Source of the DNA: Kocuria sp.
GTDB taxonomy: Bacteria; Actinomycetota; Actinomycetes; Actinomycetales; Micrococcaceae
Direction of reading: 5' to 3'
NCBI GenBank assembly: GCA_030524035.1
Contig: JAUNHG010000003.1
Location: 1-64,000, forward strand
DNA: 64,000 bases
Numbering within the stretch: position 1 is the first letter of the stretch; each line of letters starts with the position of its first letter. The position numbers and the translations under genes are program-made. Positions 28,461 to 37,484 of the stretch are shown piece by piece. Below the pieces are notes generated by a model, which had not been told where the DNA came from, ran no database searches, and worked only from the letters and a program-made list of their open reading frames with translations.

Positions 28461-29180
28461 TCAATCCAGGAAACCACGCAACAAAAATTCCGTACCTCGT
28501 ATATGGCTCACCATCAGCTCACGGGCACGGTCGGACTCCCCGCGTTCAATCGCCATGGTGATCTCGCGGTGCTGTTGATGTGAATGCTCCACATTCGTTG
28601 CCATCACGGGAATCTCGTCCAACAAGGCGTTAATAGTGGCTCTGTTGTCTGCCACCGCAGCCACAAGCGACGCTGATCCGGCCAGTTCAGCGATGGCGAT
28701 ATGAAACCTGGAATCTAGAGGGCGGTAAGTATCTTCGGTCGCCGAACAGGCATCATCAAGGCAAGAACGCAGATAATCCCGGGCAGCTACAGGAAGTTCT
28801 GCTTCTGCGGCCATCGCGGCTGCTGCCGGCTCAACAACTGCTCGGAATCGCAAAGCATCAATCCGCTGGCGGGCTGGTACAGCGTGAGGCTGTCCACTGG
28901 CTGTGCCACCTGCGGAACGTACGTAAGTTCCGCCGTAACGGCCACGCTGAACGTCAATCACCCCGACCCGCTGCATATCAGCTAAAGCATCCCGTAACGT
29001 CGCGCGCGAAACACCCAGGTGTTCGGCAAGTTCCCGTTCAGGCGGCAGTTTTTCTCCTACGGGGAAAACACCAATCTTGATGGCCCGCAGGAGGTGCTCA
29101 ATAGTTTCCTCATACGCATTGCCAGATCTCACAGGTTGTAACACCGCGTAGGGGTCCCCGAATTCTGCTTCTGCCGCCAT
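28461..29180 (-). CDS. GntR/FadR-family transcriptional regulator
   Basis: 239 residues. The N-terminal winged HTH is GVFPVGEKLPPERELAEHLGVSRATLRDALADMQRVGVIDVQRGRYGG (about 37-85). An FCD ligand-binding domain follows, with the family's metal/ligand positions suggested by DSRFHIAIAELAGS and HQQHREITMAIERGE. It is transcribed divergently from the permease that begins the amine-catabolic operon, so it is the likely local regulator, responding to ethanolamine or a glutamylated intermediate (inference). The 34-bp near-palindrome between them is a plausible binding site. Confidence 0.92.
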   Translation of the reverse strand: MAAEAEFGDPYAVLQPVRSGNAYEETIEHLLRAIKIGVFPVGEKLPPERELAEHLGVSRATLRDALADMQRVGVIDVQRGRYGGTYVRSAGGTASGQPHAVPARQRIDALRFRAVVEPAAAAMAAEAELPVAARDYLRSCLDDACSATEDTYRPLDSRFHIAIAELAGSASLVAAVADNRATINALLDEIPVMATNVEHSHQQHREITMAIERGESDRARELMVSHIRGTEFLLRGFLD

Positions 29181-29253
29181 GGCGTTGACTCACCTCAACT
29201 TGCTCGTACTTCACCTATTGACGCATTGCCGTGATGCATGCCACACTCCTGCG

Positions 29254-29287
29254 CATCACAAAGGACTGATTTTAGTCCATTGTGATG
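29254..29287. promoter_or_regulatory. 34-bp near-palindrome, candidate GntR operator
   Basis: Arms CATCACAA-A-GGACT and AGTCC-A-TTGTGATG surround a 6-base centre (GATTTT). Thirteen of fourteen arm positions pair. It lies in the divergent promoter, 74 bases from the regulator start and 30 from the permease start. Confidence 0.6.
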
Positions 29288-29316
29288 AAAAAGCATCAAT
29301 GATCAGGAGTGACGCC

Positions 29317-30750
29317 GTGCATGAACGTGTCAACGCGGAACCAGTCACCGACTCCGACTACTTCAAAAACCGCCGCCTCAAAGCTGGTGCAGCCGGTTGG
29401 GTGTTATTAGCCGGGCTCGGCGTTTCTTATGTGATCTCCGGCGACTTCTCTGGGTGGAACATCGGCTTGTCGCAGGGGGGTTGGGGTGGACTATTGATCG
29501 CCTTCCTCCTCATGGGGTTGATGTACACCTGCATGGTCTTTGGCTTGGCCGAACTGGCTTCCACCCTACCCACCGCCGGGGCAGGATACGGATTCGCTCG
29601 TCGCGCACTAGGACCCTTGGGCGGTTTTGCCACTGGCATGGCGGTGTTAATCGAATACGCAGTTGCACCGGCAGCTATTGCCACATTCATTGGTGGCTAC
29701 ATCGAAGCCCTCGGGCTATTCGGCATCACAAACTCATGGCCCGTCTACTTAGTGACCTACATCGTTTTTGTCAGCATCCACGCGTACGGGGTGGGTGAAG
29801 CACTTAAACTCATGTTCGGCATTACTGTGGTGGCCGTCATCGCTTTGGTGATCACCGCAATCACCCTTCTACCGCACGTCACGGTGGACAATCTCTTCGA
29901 TATCGTCCCGCATGACGCCGTGGGGGCCAGCAGGTTCCTGCCTATGGGATATGCAGGCGCTTTAGCTGCCCTGGTATACGGCATCTGGTTTTTCCTTGCC
30001 ATAGAAGGGGTGCCATTAGCTGCTGAGGAAACAGCTAATCCACGTCGGGATATGCCCCGGGGAATCATCGTCGCCATGATCTTCTTGCTTTTTTCGGGTG
30101 CCGTGATGCTAGTTGTGGTCCCCGGAGCTGCGGGAGCAGAAGCCATGAGCACCTCAGATAACCCATTACCGCAGGCAATACGTGCCATCAGTTCCCCGAA
30201 TAGCGTTGTAGCAAATATCGTGAATTATGCGGGACTGGCCGGGCTGGTGGCCAGCTTTTTCTCGATCATGTACGCCTACTCCCGGCAATTATTCGCGCTC
30301 TCACGCGCCGGGTACCTACCTCGATGGTTGTCATTAACCGGTACTCGAAAGACCCCATGGGTAGCTTTGATTGTACCGGGCACCATTGGTTTTATATTGG
30401 CGGCAGCCACCGGTGACGGTGGCTTACTAATCAATATCGCAGTATTCGGTGCCACTGTCTCGTACGTACTACTGAATTTGTCTCACATCGTATTGCGAAT
30501 TAAGGAACCTCATCTTCCTCGCGGGTACCGCACCCCCGGCGGGATTATTACCACCGGAATTGCCCTCGTGTTAGCCGTGGTGGCGGTCGTCGCCACCTTT
30601 TTAGTGGATGTGTATGCCGCAAGTATTACCGCTGGAGTTTTTGCCATTTCACTGGGGTATTTCTGGTTCTACAGTCGTCATCATCTCGTCACCAACGCAC
30701 CAGAAGAAGAATTCGCCCAGCTTCAATCAGCGGAATCCCAATTGAAATGA
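29317..30750 (+). CDS. APC-family permease, ethanolamine permease type
   Basis: About 477 residues with 12 predicted membrane segments. The sequence has features I associate with ethanolamine permeases of the APC superfamily: VSYVISGDFSGWNIGL near TM1, LPTAGAGYGFARRALGPLGGF, and AIEGVPLAAEETANPRRDMPRG around TM6-7. GTG at 29317 is chosen because AGGAG lies seven bases upstream. An in-frame ATG at 29299 is possible. It is the first gene of a five-gene operon and probably imports the amine used by the downstream glutamylating enzyme. Confidence 0.85.
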   Translation: MHERVNAEPVTDSDYFKNRRLKAGAAGWVLLAGLGVSYVISGDFSGWNIGLSQGGWGGLLIAFLLMGLMYTCMVFGLAELASTLPTAGAGYGFARRALGPLGGFATGMAVLIEYAVAPAAIATFIGGYIEALGLFGITNSWPVYLVTYIVFVSIHAYGVGEALKLMFGITVVAVIALVITAITLLPHVTVDNLFDIVPHDAVGASRFLPMGYAGALAALVYGIWFFLAIEGVPLAAEETANPRRDMPRGIIVAMIFLLFSGAVMLVVVPGAAGAEAMSTSDNPLPQAIRAISSPNSVVANIVNYAGLAGLVASFFSIMYAYSRQLFALSRAGYLPRWLSLTGTRKTPWVALIVPGTIGFILAAATGDGGLLINIAVFGATVSYVLLNLSHIVLRIKEPHLPRGYRTPGGIITTGIALVLAVVAVVATFLVDVYAASITAGVFAISLGYFWFYSRHHLVTNAPEEEFAQLQSAESQLK

Positions 30751-30799
30751 TCACATATGGATCACGCGACCGTCCACACCTGCAGCAGAAGGGAAATCC

Positions 30800-32182
30800 A
30801 TGAACACCCTTGAAAAACACCCACGAAATCAGCGGATGTTAACTCCTGAAAAACTACGAGCCCTCATCGACGAAGGGACGATTGACACGGTCGTCCTAGC
30901 ATTCACTGACATGCAGGGACGCCTCCAGGGCAAGCTGTGTCACGCACAATTTTTTCTTGACTCTGTTCTGGAAGAAGGTGCTGAAGGTTGTAACTACCTT
31001 CTAGCTGTAGATACAGAGATGAATACGGTGGAAGGATACGCCATCACCAGTTGGGAGTCAGGTTATGGAGATATGGCTTTCCGCATGGACCTAGATACCA
31101 TCCGGCTGATGCCCCATAACCCCGGCCAGGTCATGATCCAGTGTGACCTTACTGATCACGCGGGCAACCTTATTCCCATGTCACCACGCTCTATGCTGCG
31201 CAAACAGCTCGATATCGCCCACCGCATGGGATTCACCGTGCTCACAGGCACCGAGCTGGAATTCTGCGTATACAACACCAGTTATGAAGATGCCTGGGAT
31301 TCTAACTACCAAAACCTCACTCCAGCCAATGGTTACAACGTGGATTACAATATACTGGGTTCTCAACGGGTAGAGCCTCTGCTCCGCGAAATCCGCAACG
31401 CTATGTATGGCGCGGGAATGACCGTAGAATCCGCCAAAGGCGAATGTAACTTAGGTCAACATGAAATTGCTTTTCGGTACAGCGACGGAATGGTAACGGC
31501 TGATAACCACGTAGTGTACAAGCTATCGTCTAAACAAATTGCACATCAGCAGGGAAAATCCATAACCTTCATGGCAAAACCCAACCATCGCGAAGGCAGC
31601 TCATGCCATATTCATATGTCGCTGCGTGGCACGGACGGAGAACTCGCGTTCTGGAACCGTGACAATGACGAACGCACCGAGCTCTACGATCATTTCATTG
31701 CCGGAGTGCTTCACGGCATGCGAGACCTAACGCTATTTTACGCACCTAATATCAATTCCTATAAACGATTCGCTCGCGGCAGTTTTGCTCCCACAACAGT
31801 CGCCTGGGGCCTTGATAATCGATCATGTGCGGTCCGCTTAGTGGGCTCCGGACACTCCGCCCGTATGGAGAACCGCCTTCCTGGTGGGGACGTCAACCCA
31901 TATTTAGCATTATCGGCCATGTTGGCATCAGGCCTGTACGGCATTGAACACAAACTGCCCTTGGAACCAATGACCATGGGAAACGCTTACGAGTCACAGG
32001 CACCCACAGTGCCCCGCACCATGCGTGAAGCCCGCGACCTCCTCAACGGCTCCTCGCTGGCACGCGAGCTATTCGGCGATGACGTCATAGACCACTACGT
32101 TCATTACGCTGATGTTGAACTGGATGCTTTTGAATCAGCCGTCACTGATTGGGAGTTGCGCCGTGGCTTTGAACGACTCTAA
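30800..32182 (+). CDS. glutamine synthetase-like enzyme, GlnA4-type gamma-glutamylethanolamide synthetase
   Basis: 460 residues of the type I GS fold. The N-terminal beta-grasp has FTDMQGRLQGKLCHAQFF. The catalytic barrel has the metal Glu in GTELEFCVY and ESAKGECNLGQHEIAFRYSD, plus the ATP/metal motif KPNHREGSSCHIHMSL and the Arg-containing VRLVGSG and MENRLPGGDVNPYLA. The adenylylation-loop Tyr signature of true GlnA is not seen. Together with the ethanolamine-type permease this points to the GlnA4-like group known from Streptomyces. Polyamine-specific GlnA3 is the main alternative. Confidence 0.85.
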   Translation: MNTLEKHPRNQRMLTPEKLRALIDEGTIDTVVLAFTDMQGRLQGKLCHAQFFLDSVLEEGAEGCNYLLAVDTEMNTVEGYAITSWESGYGDMAFRMDLDTIRLMPHNPGQVMIQCDLTDHAGNLIPMSPRSMLRKQLDIAHRMGFTVLTGTELEFCVYNTSYEDAWDSNYQNLTPANGYNVDYNILGSQRVEPLLREIRNAMYGAGMTVESAKGECNLGQHEIAFRYSDGMVTADNHVVYKLSSKQIAHQQGKSITFMAKPNHREGSSCHIHMSLRGTDGELAFWNRDNDERTELYDHFIAGVLHGMRDLTLFYAPNINSYKRFARGSFAPTTVAWGLDNRSCAVRLVGSGHSARMENRLPGGDVNPYLALSAMLASGLYGIEHKLPLEPMTMGNAYESQAPTVPRTMREARDLLNGSSLARELFGDDVIDHYVHYADVELDAFESAVTDWELRRGFERL

Positions 32183-32918
32183 CCGTACATCTCACAACCG
32201 ACCGCGGATCGGGGTGACTACGTATTACGAGGAAGGTTCCTGGGGCACGTGGACAACCGTCGGAGCCATCGTGCCGGGTAGTTACGTGGAATCGGTAGTA
32301 TCCGCTGGCGGTACTCCCCTATTGCTGCCACCGGTAGCCACTGACGTCAGTGTTCTTGACGTTCTGGATGGCTTGATCGTCATCGGGGGGTGCGATGTTG
32401 ATCCCCAAACGTATCGGGCAGATCCCCACCCCGCCACCAGCTCCCAACCACAGCGCGATCACCATGATCTGACACTCACCACAGAAGCGTTACGGCGGGA
32501 CATACCGTTATTTGCGATTTGCCGTGGGGCGCAGATCCTCAACGTGGCACTAGGCGGTACGTTGATTCAACACCTGCCTGATGTTAACGACAATGCAGCG
32601 GCCCATCGCCCAGGTGATGGGCTCTACGGAACCATGAAGTACCACACAACACCAGGCAGCATCGCGCACAGCCTTGTGGGGCCACAAGCAACCGGCCCCT
32701 GCCACCATCACCAGGCATTGGACACGCTGGGGCATGGCTTGGAAGTCACCGCTCGTGCTGCTGACGGAACCATTGAAGCGATTGAATATCCCACCGCCAC
32801 ATGGTTGCTGGGGGTGCAATTTCATCCCGAAGAAAACCACGAAGATCCCCGATTGTTCGAAGGATTCATTAACGCCGCGCGCGAAAGAGGACAGCATGGC
32901 AGAAACGCAGATCATTAA
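32163..32918 (+). CDS. gamma-glutamyl amide hydrolase, peptidase C26 / PuuD-like
   Basis: A class I glutamine-amidotransferase-like hydrolase of about 251 residues. The nucleophile is Cys in PLFAICRGAQILNVALGG, and the His/Glu of the triad lie in VQFHPEENHEDP. GTG at 32163 is chosen. It overlaps the GS gene by 20 bases and gives the family's usual start before RIGVTTYYEE. PuuD homologues cleave gamma-glutamyl-GABA. Here the expected substrate is gamma-glutamylglycine, releasing glutamate and glycine (inference from the operon). Confidence 0.88.
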   Translation: MALNDSNRTSHNRPRIGVTTYYEEGSWGTWTTVGAIVPGSYVESVVSAGGTPLLLPPVATDVSVLDVLDGLIVIGGCDVDPQTYRADPHPATSSQPQRDHHDLTLTTEALRRDIPLFAICRGAQILNVALGGTLIQHLPDVNDNAAAHRPGDGLYGTMKYHTTPGSIAHSLVGPQATGPCHHHQALDTLGHGLEVTARAADGTIEAIEYPTATWLLGVQFHPEENHEDPRLFEGFINAARERGQHGRNADH

Positions 32919-34251
32919 CCCATCCACAGCCGAGATTCTTCGCACTGTTCACGCAGCAGATCTTGGTGAGACGGACCTTGCTATTGAACGTGCTCAACGC
33001 GCTTACGAAATGTGGCGTGAGGTCGCACCGGGCGACCGCGCACGGTTATTGCGCCAATTTGCAGAAGCAGTGGACGCCGACCTAGACAATCTCGCTGCTT
33101 TGGAAGTGAAAAACTCCGGGCACACCATCGGTAATGCACAGGCAGAAGCCGCCAATGTTCGTGATGTTTTGACTTATTATTCCGGGACCCCGGAAACTTT
33201 GCTCGGGCGCCAGATCCCCGTTCCCGGGGGAATCGACGTGACGTTCCACGAACCTTTGGGGGTTGTGGGAGTGATCGTGCCATGGAACTTCCCGATGCCC
33301 ATTGCCGGGTGGGGGTTTGCACCCGCGCTCGCGGCAGGAAACACCGTGGTACTTAAACCAGCGGAACTCACTCCTCTCACGGCCATCCGTTTAGGGGAAC
33401 TCGCGCTGGAAGCCGGACTACCTGAAGGTGTCCTCACCGTTATTCCGGGCAAGGGCTCCGTAGTGGGTGAACGATTCGTCACCCACCCCATGGTCCGCAA
33501 AGTGGTTTTCACCGGTTCCACTGACGTCGGACGTCGCATCATGGCAGGATGTTCAGATCAGATTAAAAGAGTCACCCTTGAATTAGGCGGAAAAAACTCA
33601 AATATCGTGTTTGCTGACGCTGATGTGGAACAAGCGGCAGCAGCGGCACCAGCAGGTGCCTTTGATAACGCGGGGCAAGACTGCTGTTCGCGATCACGTG
33701 TCTTGGTGCAACGCAGTGTGTTGGACACGTTCCTGGAGCATCTAGAACCCGCTATACAAGCCTTCACATGTGCCGATCCACAATTAAGCACCACTCAAAT
33801 GGGTCCCCTGATCTCCCAAAATCACTGGGACAGCGTGTCGTCTTATCTGGACGGGGCTCCGGTGGCTTTCCGTGGCAGCGCCCCCCATGGACCAGGATTC
33901 TGGTTCGCCCCCACCGTGGTGACCCCCGACCTTGATTCCCGGCTATTCACGGAAGAGATCTTCGGTCCAATTCTTTCGGTAGTGGCTTTTGATGATGAAG
34001 CTGAAGCCATCCAACTAGCTAACAACACCGAATACGGACTATCCGGTTCTATCTGGACCCGGGACGTCGGCCGTGCGTTGCGCGTGTGCCGTGGAGTGGA
34101 GGCAGGAAACCTTTCGGTGAACTCCCACTCTTCCGTGCGCTACTGGACCCCTTTTGGTGGCTTCAAACAGTCTGGGCTTGGCCGCGAACTCGGCCCGGAC
34201 GCTCCCCTGGCTTTCACGGAAACCAAAAACGTGTTCATCGCATCCACCTAA
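32896..34251 (+). CDS. aldehyde dehydrogenase
   Basis: About 451 residues of the NAD(P)-dependent ALDH superfamily. The catalytic Glu lies in VTLELGGKNSNIVF and the catalytic Cys in NAGQDCCSRSRVLVQ. The cofactor region has VPWNFPMPIAGWGFAPALAAGN and FTGSTDVGRRI, and the C-terminal motif is FGGFKQSGLGRELG. The ATG at 32896 follows AAGAGG and overlaps the amidase gene by 23 bases. In the operon it would oxidise a gamma-glutamylated aldehyde to the acid, as PuuC does in putrescine breakdown. Confidence 0.92.
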   Translation: MAETQIINPSTAEILRTVHAADLGETDLAIERAQRAYEMWREVAPGDRARLLRQFAEAVDADLDNLAALEVKNSGHTIGNAQAEAANVRDVLTYYSGTPETLLGRQIPVPGGIDVTFHEPLGVVGVIVPWNFPMPIAGWGFAPALAAGNTVVLKPAELTPLTAIRLGELALEAGLPEGVLTVIPGKGSVVGERFVTHPMVRKVVFTGSTDVGRRIMAGCSDQIKRVTLELGGKNSNIVFADADVEQAAAAAPAGAFDNAGQDCCSRSRVLVQRSVLDTFLEHLEPAIQAFTCADPQLSTTQMGPLISQNHWDSVSSYLDGAPVAFRGSAPHGPGFWFAPTVVTPDLDSRLFTEEIFGPILSVVAFDDEAEAIQLANNTEYGLSGSIWTRDVGRALRVCRGVEAGNLSVNSHSSVRYWTPFGGFKQSGLGRELGPDAPLAFTETKNVFIAST

Positions 34252-34312
34252 GTGTGTGATTTCGCTCCCACTATAACGAGAATCACCACATATCCATAAG
34301 GAGGAAGAATTC

Positions 34313-35089
34313 ATGGAAACTATCGCTCGCCGCTTGATCGACCGCACCGCAATCATTACGGGTGGTGCCAGTGGTATTGGGTTAGCCACAGCCAAGCGTA
34401 TGGCTGCTGAAGGCGCAAACGTTGTTGTGGCAGATATTGATCCAGGCTCCGGCCAAGAAGCCGCCGAGACCGTGGGCGGCCTTTTTGTGCAGGTTGATGT
34501 TACTGATCAAGATAACGTGAAAGAACTTTTTTCCATCGCACATAAAACTTACGGCAGCGTGGATATTGCGTTTAACAACGCCGGAATTTCCCCTGCCAAC
34601 GATGCATCCATCTTAGATACGGACATTGATGCCTGGCGCACAGTTCAGGAAGTCAACCTGACCAGTGTCTACTACTGTTGCAAAGCAGCTTTACCCTATA
34701 TGCAGGAACAGGGCAAAGGTTCGATCATCAACACGGCATCGTTTGTTGCAGTCATGGGGGCTGCCACATCGCAGATTTCCTACAGCGCATCTAAGGGGGC
34801 AGTACTATCCATGACCCGGGAATTGGGGGTGGAATTTGCTCGGCAAGGAATTCGAGTGAATGCGTTATGCCCAGGGCCAGTAAACACTGAGTTGTTGAAA
34901 GAGCTTTTCGCAAAGGACCCGGAACAGGCTGCGCGCCGTCTCGTCCACGTCCCTATGGGGCGCTTCGCTGAGCCGGAAGAGTTAGCCGCAGCAGTAGCTT
35001 TCTTAGCCAGCGACGATGCCTCCTTCATCACTGCATCCACCTTCCTGGTGGATGGTGGCATTTCTAGCGCCTATGTCACTCCCCTCTAA
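34313..35089 (+). CDS. short-chain dehydrogenase/reductase
   Basis: 258 residues, classical SDR. The NAD motif TGGASGIGLA is at about 17-26, then NNAG, an upstream Ser and the catalytic YSASK. The asparagine region and a C-terminal VDGGISSAY follow. A strong AAGGAGGA ribosome site precedes the ATG. Generic annotation would be 3-oxoacyl-ACP reductase. In this operon, oxidation of the alcohol of gamma-glutamylethanolamide to the aldehyde is more likely, because ethanolamine needs that extra step compared with putrescine. Confidence 0.9.
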   Translation: METIARRLIDRTAIITGGASGIGLATAKRMAAEGANVVVADIDPGSGQEAAETVGGLFVQVDVTDQDNVKELFSIAHKTYGSVDIAFNNAGISPANDASILDTDIDAWRTVQEVNLTSVYYCCKAALPYMQEQGKGSIINTASFVAVMGAATSQISYSASKGAVLSMTRELGVEFARQGIRVNALCPGPVNTELLKELFAKDPEQAARRLVHVPMGRFAEPEELAAAVAFLASDDASFITASTFLVDGGISSAYVTPL

Positions 35090-35121
35090 GCGCCAGTTGC
35101 GTCATGGACCGACCCTGTACG

Positions 35122-35622
35122 TCACCACACCAGTGGCCCACGTTCCAGACGACGCAACAGGGCTTCGACGATCGGACGATCAGCAGGGATCCATTCGAGG
35201 GTGCGAGCTGCGTCACCATCTAAAGGAATCCAACGCAGCTCTAGGTGATCAGAGCCATCAAACTGACGTCCTATGAGGAGTTCACCGTCCGTTACGAAAG
35301 CGGTCCACACACGCATGGCTGCAGAATCTTTCAACGGCCACCCTTGGGGATGCGGTCCGGGGATTTCGTGAAGAAGTTCGAGCTCAACATCAAGTTCTTC
35401 GCGACATTCCCGGATCAACGCTTCTTCGCACGATGGGTCCTCTGGCTCCACCTTGCCACCGGGAAATTCCCACATACCCCGTAAGGTTTCAGGATAGGCC
35501 CGCTGAGCGACCAAAAAGTGTGTGGGGTTATGGGGGTCGTCCACCACTGCTGCACCCACGACTTGGACACGGAATTCATGGTCGAGCGGGTATGGTCCGG
35601 GACTGTCGGTATCGGCGGTCAC
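35122..35622 (-). CDS. Nudix hydrolase, MutT/8-oxo-dGTP diphosphatase-like
   Basis: About 166 residues from GTG 35622. The Nudix box is GGKVEPEDPSCEEALIRECR followed by EELDV, a good match to GX5EX7REUXEEXGU except that the final Gly region is diverged. The N-terminal strand VQVVGAAVVDDP and a LVAQRAYPETLRGMWEFPGGK loop resemble MutT. It probably cleans oxidised nucleotides, though Nudix substrates vary widely. An upstream ATG would lie inside the neighbouring methyltransferase gene and is rejected. Confidence 0.85.
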   Translation of the reverse strand: MTADTDSPGPYPLDHEFRVQVVGAAVVDDPHNPTHFLVAQRAYPETLRGMWEFPGGKVEPEDPSCEEALIRECREELDVELELLHEIPGPHPQGWPLKDSAAMRVWTAFVTDGELLIGRQFDGSDHLELRWIPLDGDAARTLEWIPADRPIVEALLRRLERGPLVW

Positions 35623-35686
35623 GCCCCCAGGGTAGCGAAAATATTTACCATCGGAGCCAGCCCCCACGGGCAATCCAGAGAAAGCT

Positions 35687-36619
35687 TCAAGACAGCACTC
35701 GACGTTGCGCCCGCGCTGAGGCATAAAGGCATAATGCTGCGGCGGTTGCAACGTTCAACGATTCAGCCTGACCGTAGAGCGGTACCGCAATCCGCTGTGT
35801 CACAGACTTTTCCTGCTCGGAAAGCCCCTGGGCTTCGTGGCCAAATAACCAAGCGGTTGGAGCTGTGAGGTCACATGGAGCGGACTTACCCATGGCAACG
35901 GAATCCTGTAAAACATCCAAGTCCAGTTCGGCGTATCCGTCTGCACCCAGCCGCTGGATACCTGTAACTTCTGTGGCATTCACCAATTCCGAGAAGTCTG
36001 CGTGAGTTACAACCGGCAGGTGAAACAGGGAACCCGCCGTGGACCGCACAGTTTTGGGGTTATACACATCCACCGACCCGTGGGTGAGCACCACAGCATC
36101 AGCTCCTGCTGCATCCGCAGCACGGATTATTGCACCAGCATTACCAGGGTCCTGGAGTCGGCACAGTATGGCTATGAGGCGGGCAGGTTCGGTGGGACCA
36201 GAGTCTTCAACGCGCCGCAAGGCAGCATCCACGGTTGGGGAGGCGATGGTGCATACCGCCACCGCCCCCTGGGGGTTCTGGGTGGCGCACATAGCTTGCA
36301 GAACATCGTCAGTGACCATACGAAGAAATACGCGAGGCAACTGCGAATCCGCTTCCAGAACTGCTTCTACAAGCTTAGCGATGTCTGGGTGGCGTTCCAT
36401 GCAGGAGGGCGTCACATACACGGCGTTAAGCTGCGGAATCGAATCAGCACCGCTGCGCCCATGAGCCATCAATGCTTCACGGACGTTTTGTGGTCCTTCT
36501 GCCAGGAAAAGTCCCCGTGCTGTTCGTGCAGAGCGCCTCGCCAAACCCGCTACTGCCTTAACCCGATCAGCACGGGGGTTGGACAGCAGGGAGTGAGCGA
36601 GGCGTTCCGAAACGTTCAC
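35687..36619 (-). CDS. SpoU/TrmH-family RNA 2'-O-methyltransferase
   Basis: 310 residues. An N-terminal RNA-binding substrate domain (RGLFLAEGPQNVREAL) is followed by a SPOUT knot with the three family motifs: motif 1 RLQDPGNAGAIIRAADAAGA, motif 2 WLFGHEAQGLS and motif 3 VPLYGQAESLNVATAAALCLY. These enzymes methylate rRNA or tRNA ribose with SAM. RlmB- and TsnR-like members share this form, so the target is unresolved. It lies 18 bases downstream of rplT, an arrangement found in many actinobacteria. Confidence 0.92.
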   Translation of the reverse strand: MNVSERLAHSLLSNPRADRVKAVAGLARRSARTARGLFLAEGPQNVREALMAHGRSGADSIPQLNAVYVTPSCMERHPDIAKLVEAVLEADSQLPRVFLRMVTDDVLQAMCATQNPQGAVAVCTIASPTVDAALRRVEDSGPTEPARLIAILCRLQDPGNAGAIIRAADAAGADAVVLTHGSVDVYNPKTVRSTAGSLFHLPVVTHADFSELVNATEVTGIQRLGADGYAELDLDVLQDSVAMGKSAPCDLTAPTAWLFGHEAQGLSEQEKSVTQRIAVPLYGQAESLNVATAAALCLYASARAQRRVLS

Positions 36620-36637
36620 GTTGCGTATGAAAGCAAC

Positions 36638-37024
36638 TCAGGCAGCGTCACGCGGAGCGGAAGTATCCGCCGGCAGTGCCTTTTTAGCGACCTCAACCAA
36701 TGCCACAAAAGCAGCGTTATCGTTAACGGCTAGTTCCGCCAGCATACGACGATCAACCTCAACTTCCGCCAGGCGTAAACCCTGGATAAAGCGGTTGTAT
36801 GTCAGACCGTTAGCACGAGCAGCAGCATTGATTCGCTGAATCCACAAACGCCGAAAGTCACCCTTGCGGGCACGACGGTGGTCGTAGTTGTAAACGTACG
36901 AGTGAATGACCTGTTCTTTGGCCTTACGGTACAGCCGCGAGCGCTGCCCTCGATAGCCGGAAGCAGCTTCCAGAGTGGTCCGACGCTTTTTATGGGCGTT
37001 AACCGCCCGCTTCACACGTGCCAC
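36638..37024 (-). CDS. rplT: 50S ribosomal protein L20
   Basis: 128 residues. It begins [19 protein letters not shown] at a GTG and contains [17 protein letters not shown] and [16 protein letters not shown], diagnostic for L20, with a short Ala-rich C-terminal extension. It is part of infC-rpmI-rplT. Confidence 0.97.
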   Translation of the reverse strand: MARVKRAVNAHKKRRTTLEAASGYRGQRSRLYRKAKEQVIHSYVYNYDHRRARKGDFRRLWIQRINAAARANGLTYNRFIQGLRLAEVEVDRRMLAELAVNDNAAFVALVEVAKKALPADTSAPRDAA

Positions 37025-37125
37025 GTGTGTACTCCTTTGATCATGTCACCGCGTACAACCACGGTGACGGCTGGCAAGTTTAGGGCGCGAACACGAGTGG
37101 TTCGCAGATGCTCGACGAATCGAGG

Positions 37126-37320
37126 TCACCGACCAAGCATCTTCTTGACGACTTTGGCCTCGCCGGGGGTGACGATCTTGTCGCCAGCCAAGCGCCGGGT
37201 TAGCCGGGAAGATTTGTGTTCCAAGTAGTGGCGGCGGTTGGCCTGCTGACGCTTGACCTTGCCAGAACCCGTGATCTTGAAGCGCTTCTTAGCGCCCGAA
37301 TGGGTCTTCATTTTCGGCAT
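37126..37320 (-). CDS. rpmI: 50S ribosomal protein L35
   Basis: 64 residues: [20 protein letters not shown] followed by an Arg/Lys-rich [11 protein letters not shown]-type core and a KKMLGR end. The ATG at 37320 is chosen by family length. An upstream in-frame codon adds 12 unrelated residues. Confidence 0.97.
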   Translation of the reverse strand: MPKMKTHSGAKKRFKITGSGKVKRQQANRRHYLEHKSSRLTRRLAGDKIVTPGEAKVVKKMLGR

Positions 37321-37484
37321 CTCGGCCGTCTCCTCGTTATCTCTCACCGTACTCACGGTGCGTCACCTATACAGTGACCTTGGCTTTGAGGTATGCCTTG
37401 CTGTGTGGCAACACGGCACAACCCCACGGGTGCTTCATCTGCCGCTTCCGTCAACACTCGGAACCAGACAGGTGAGTTTAGGGA

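Noticed and set aside
29254-29287. 34-bp palindrome as a transcription terminator
   Set aside because: It lies upstream of both divergent genes with no U-tract, so an operator is more likely.
30748-30764. Short dyad TGATC…GATCA at the permease stop as an operator
   Set aside because: Five-base arms occur often by chance, and it lies within an operon with no second site.
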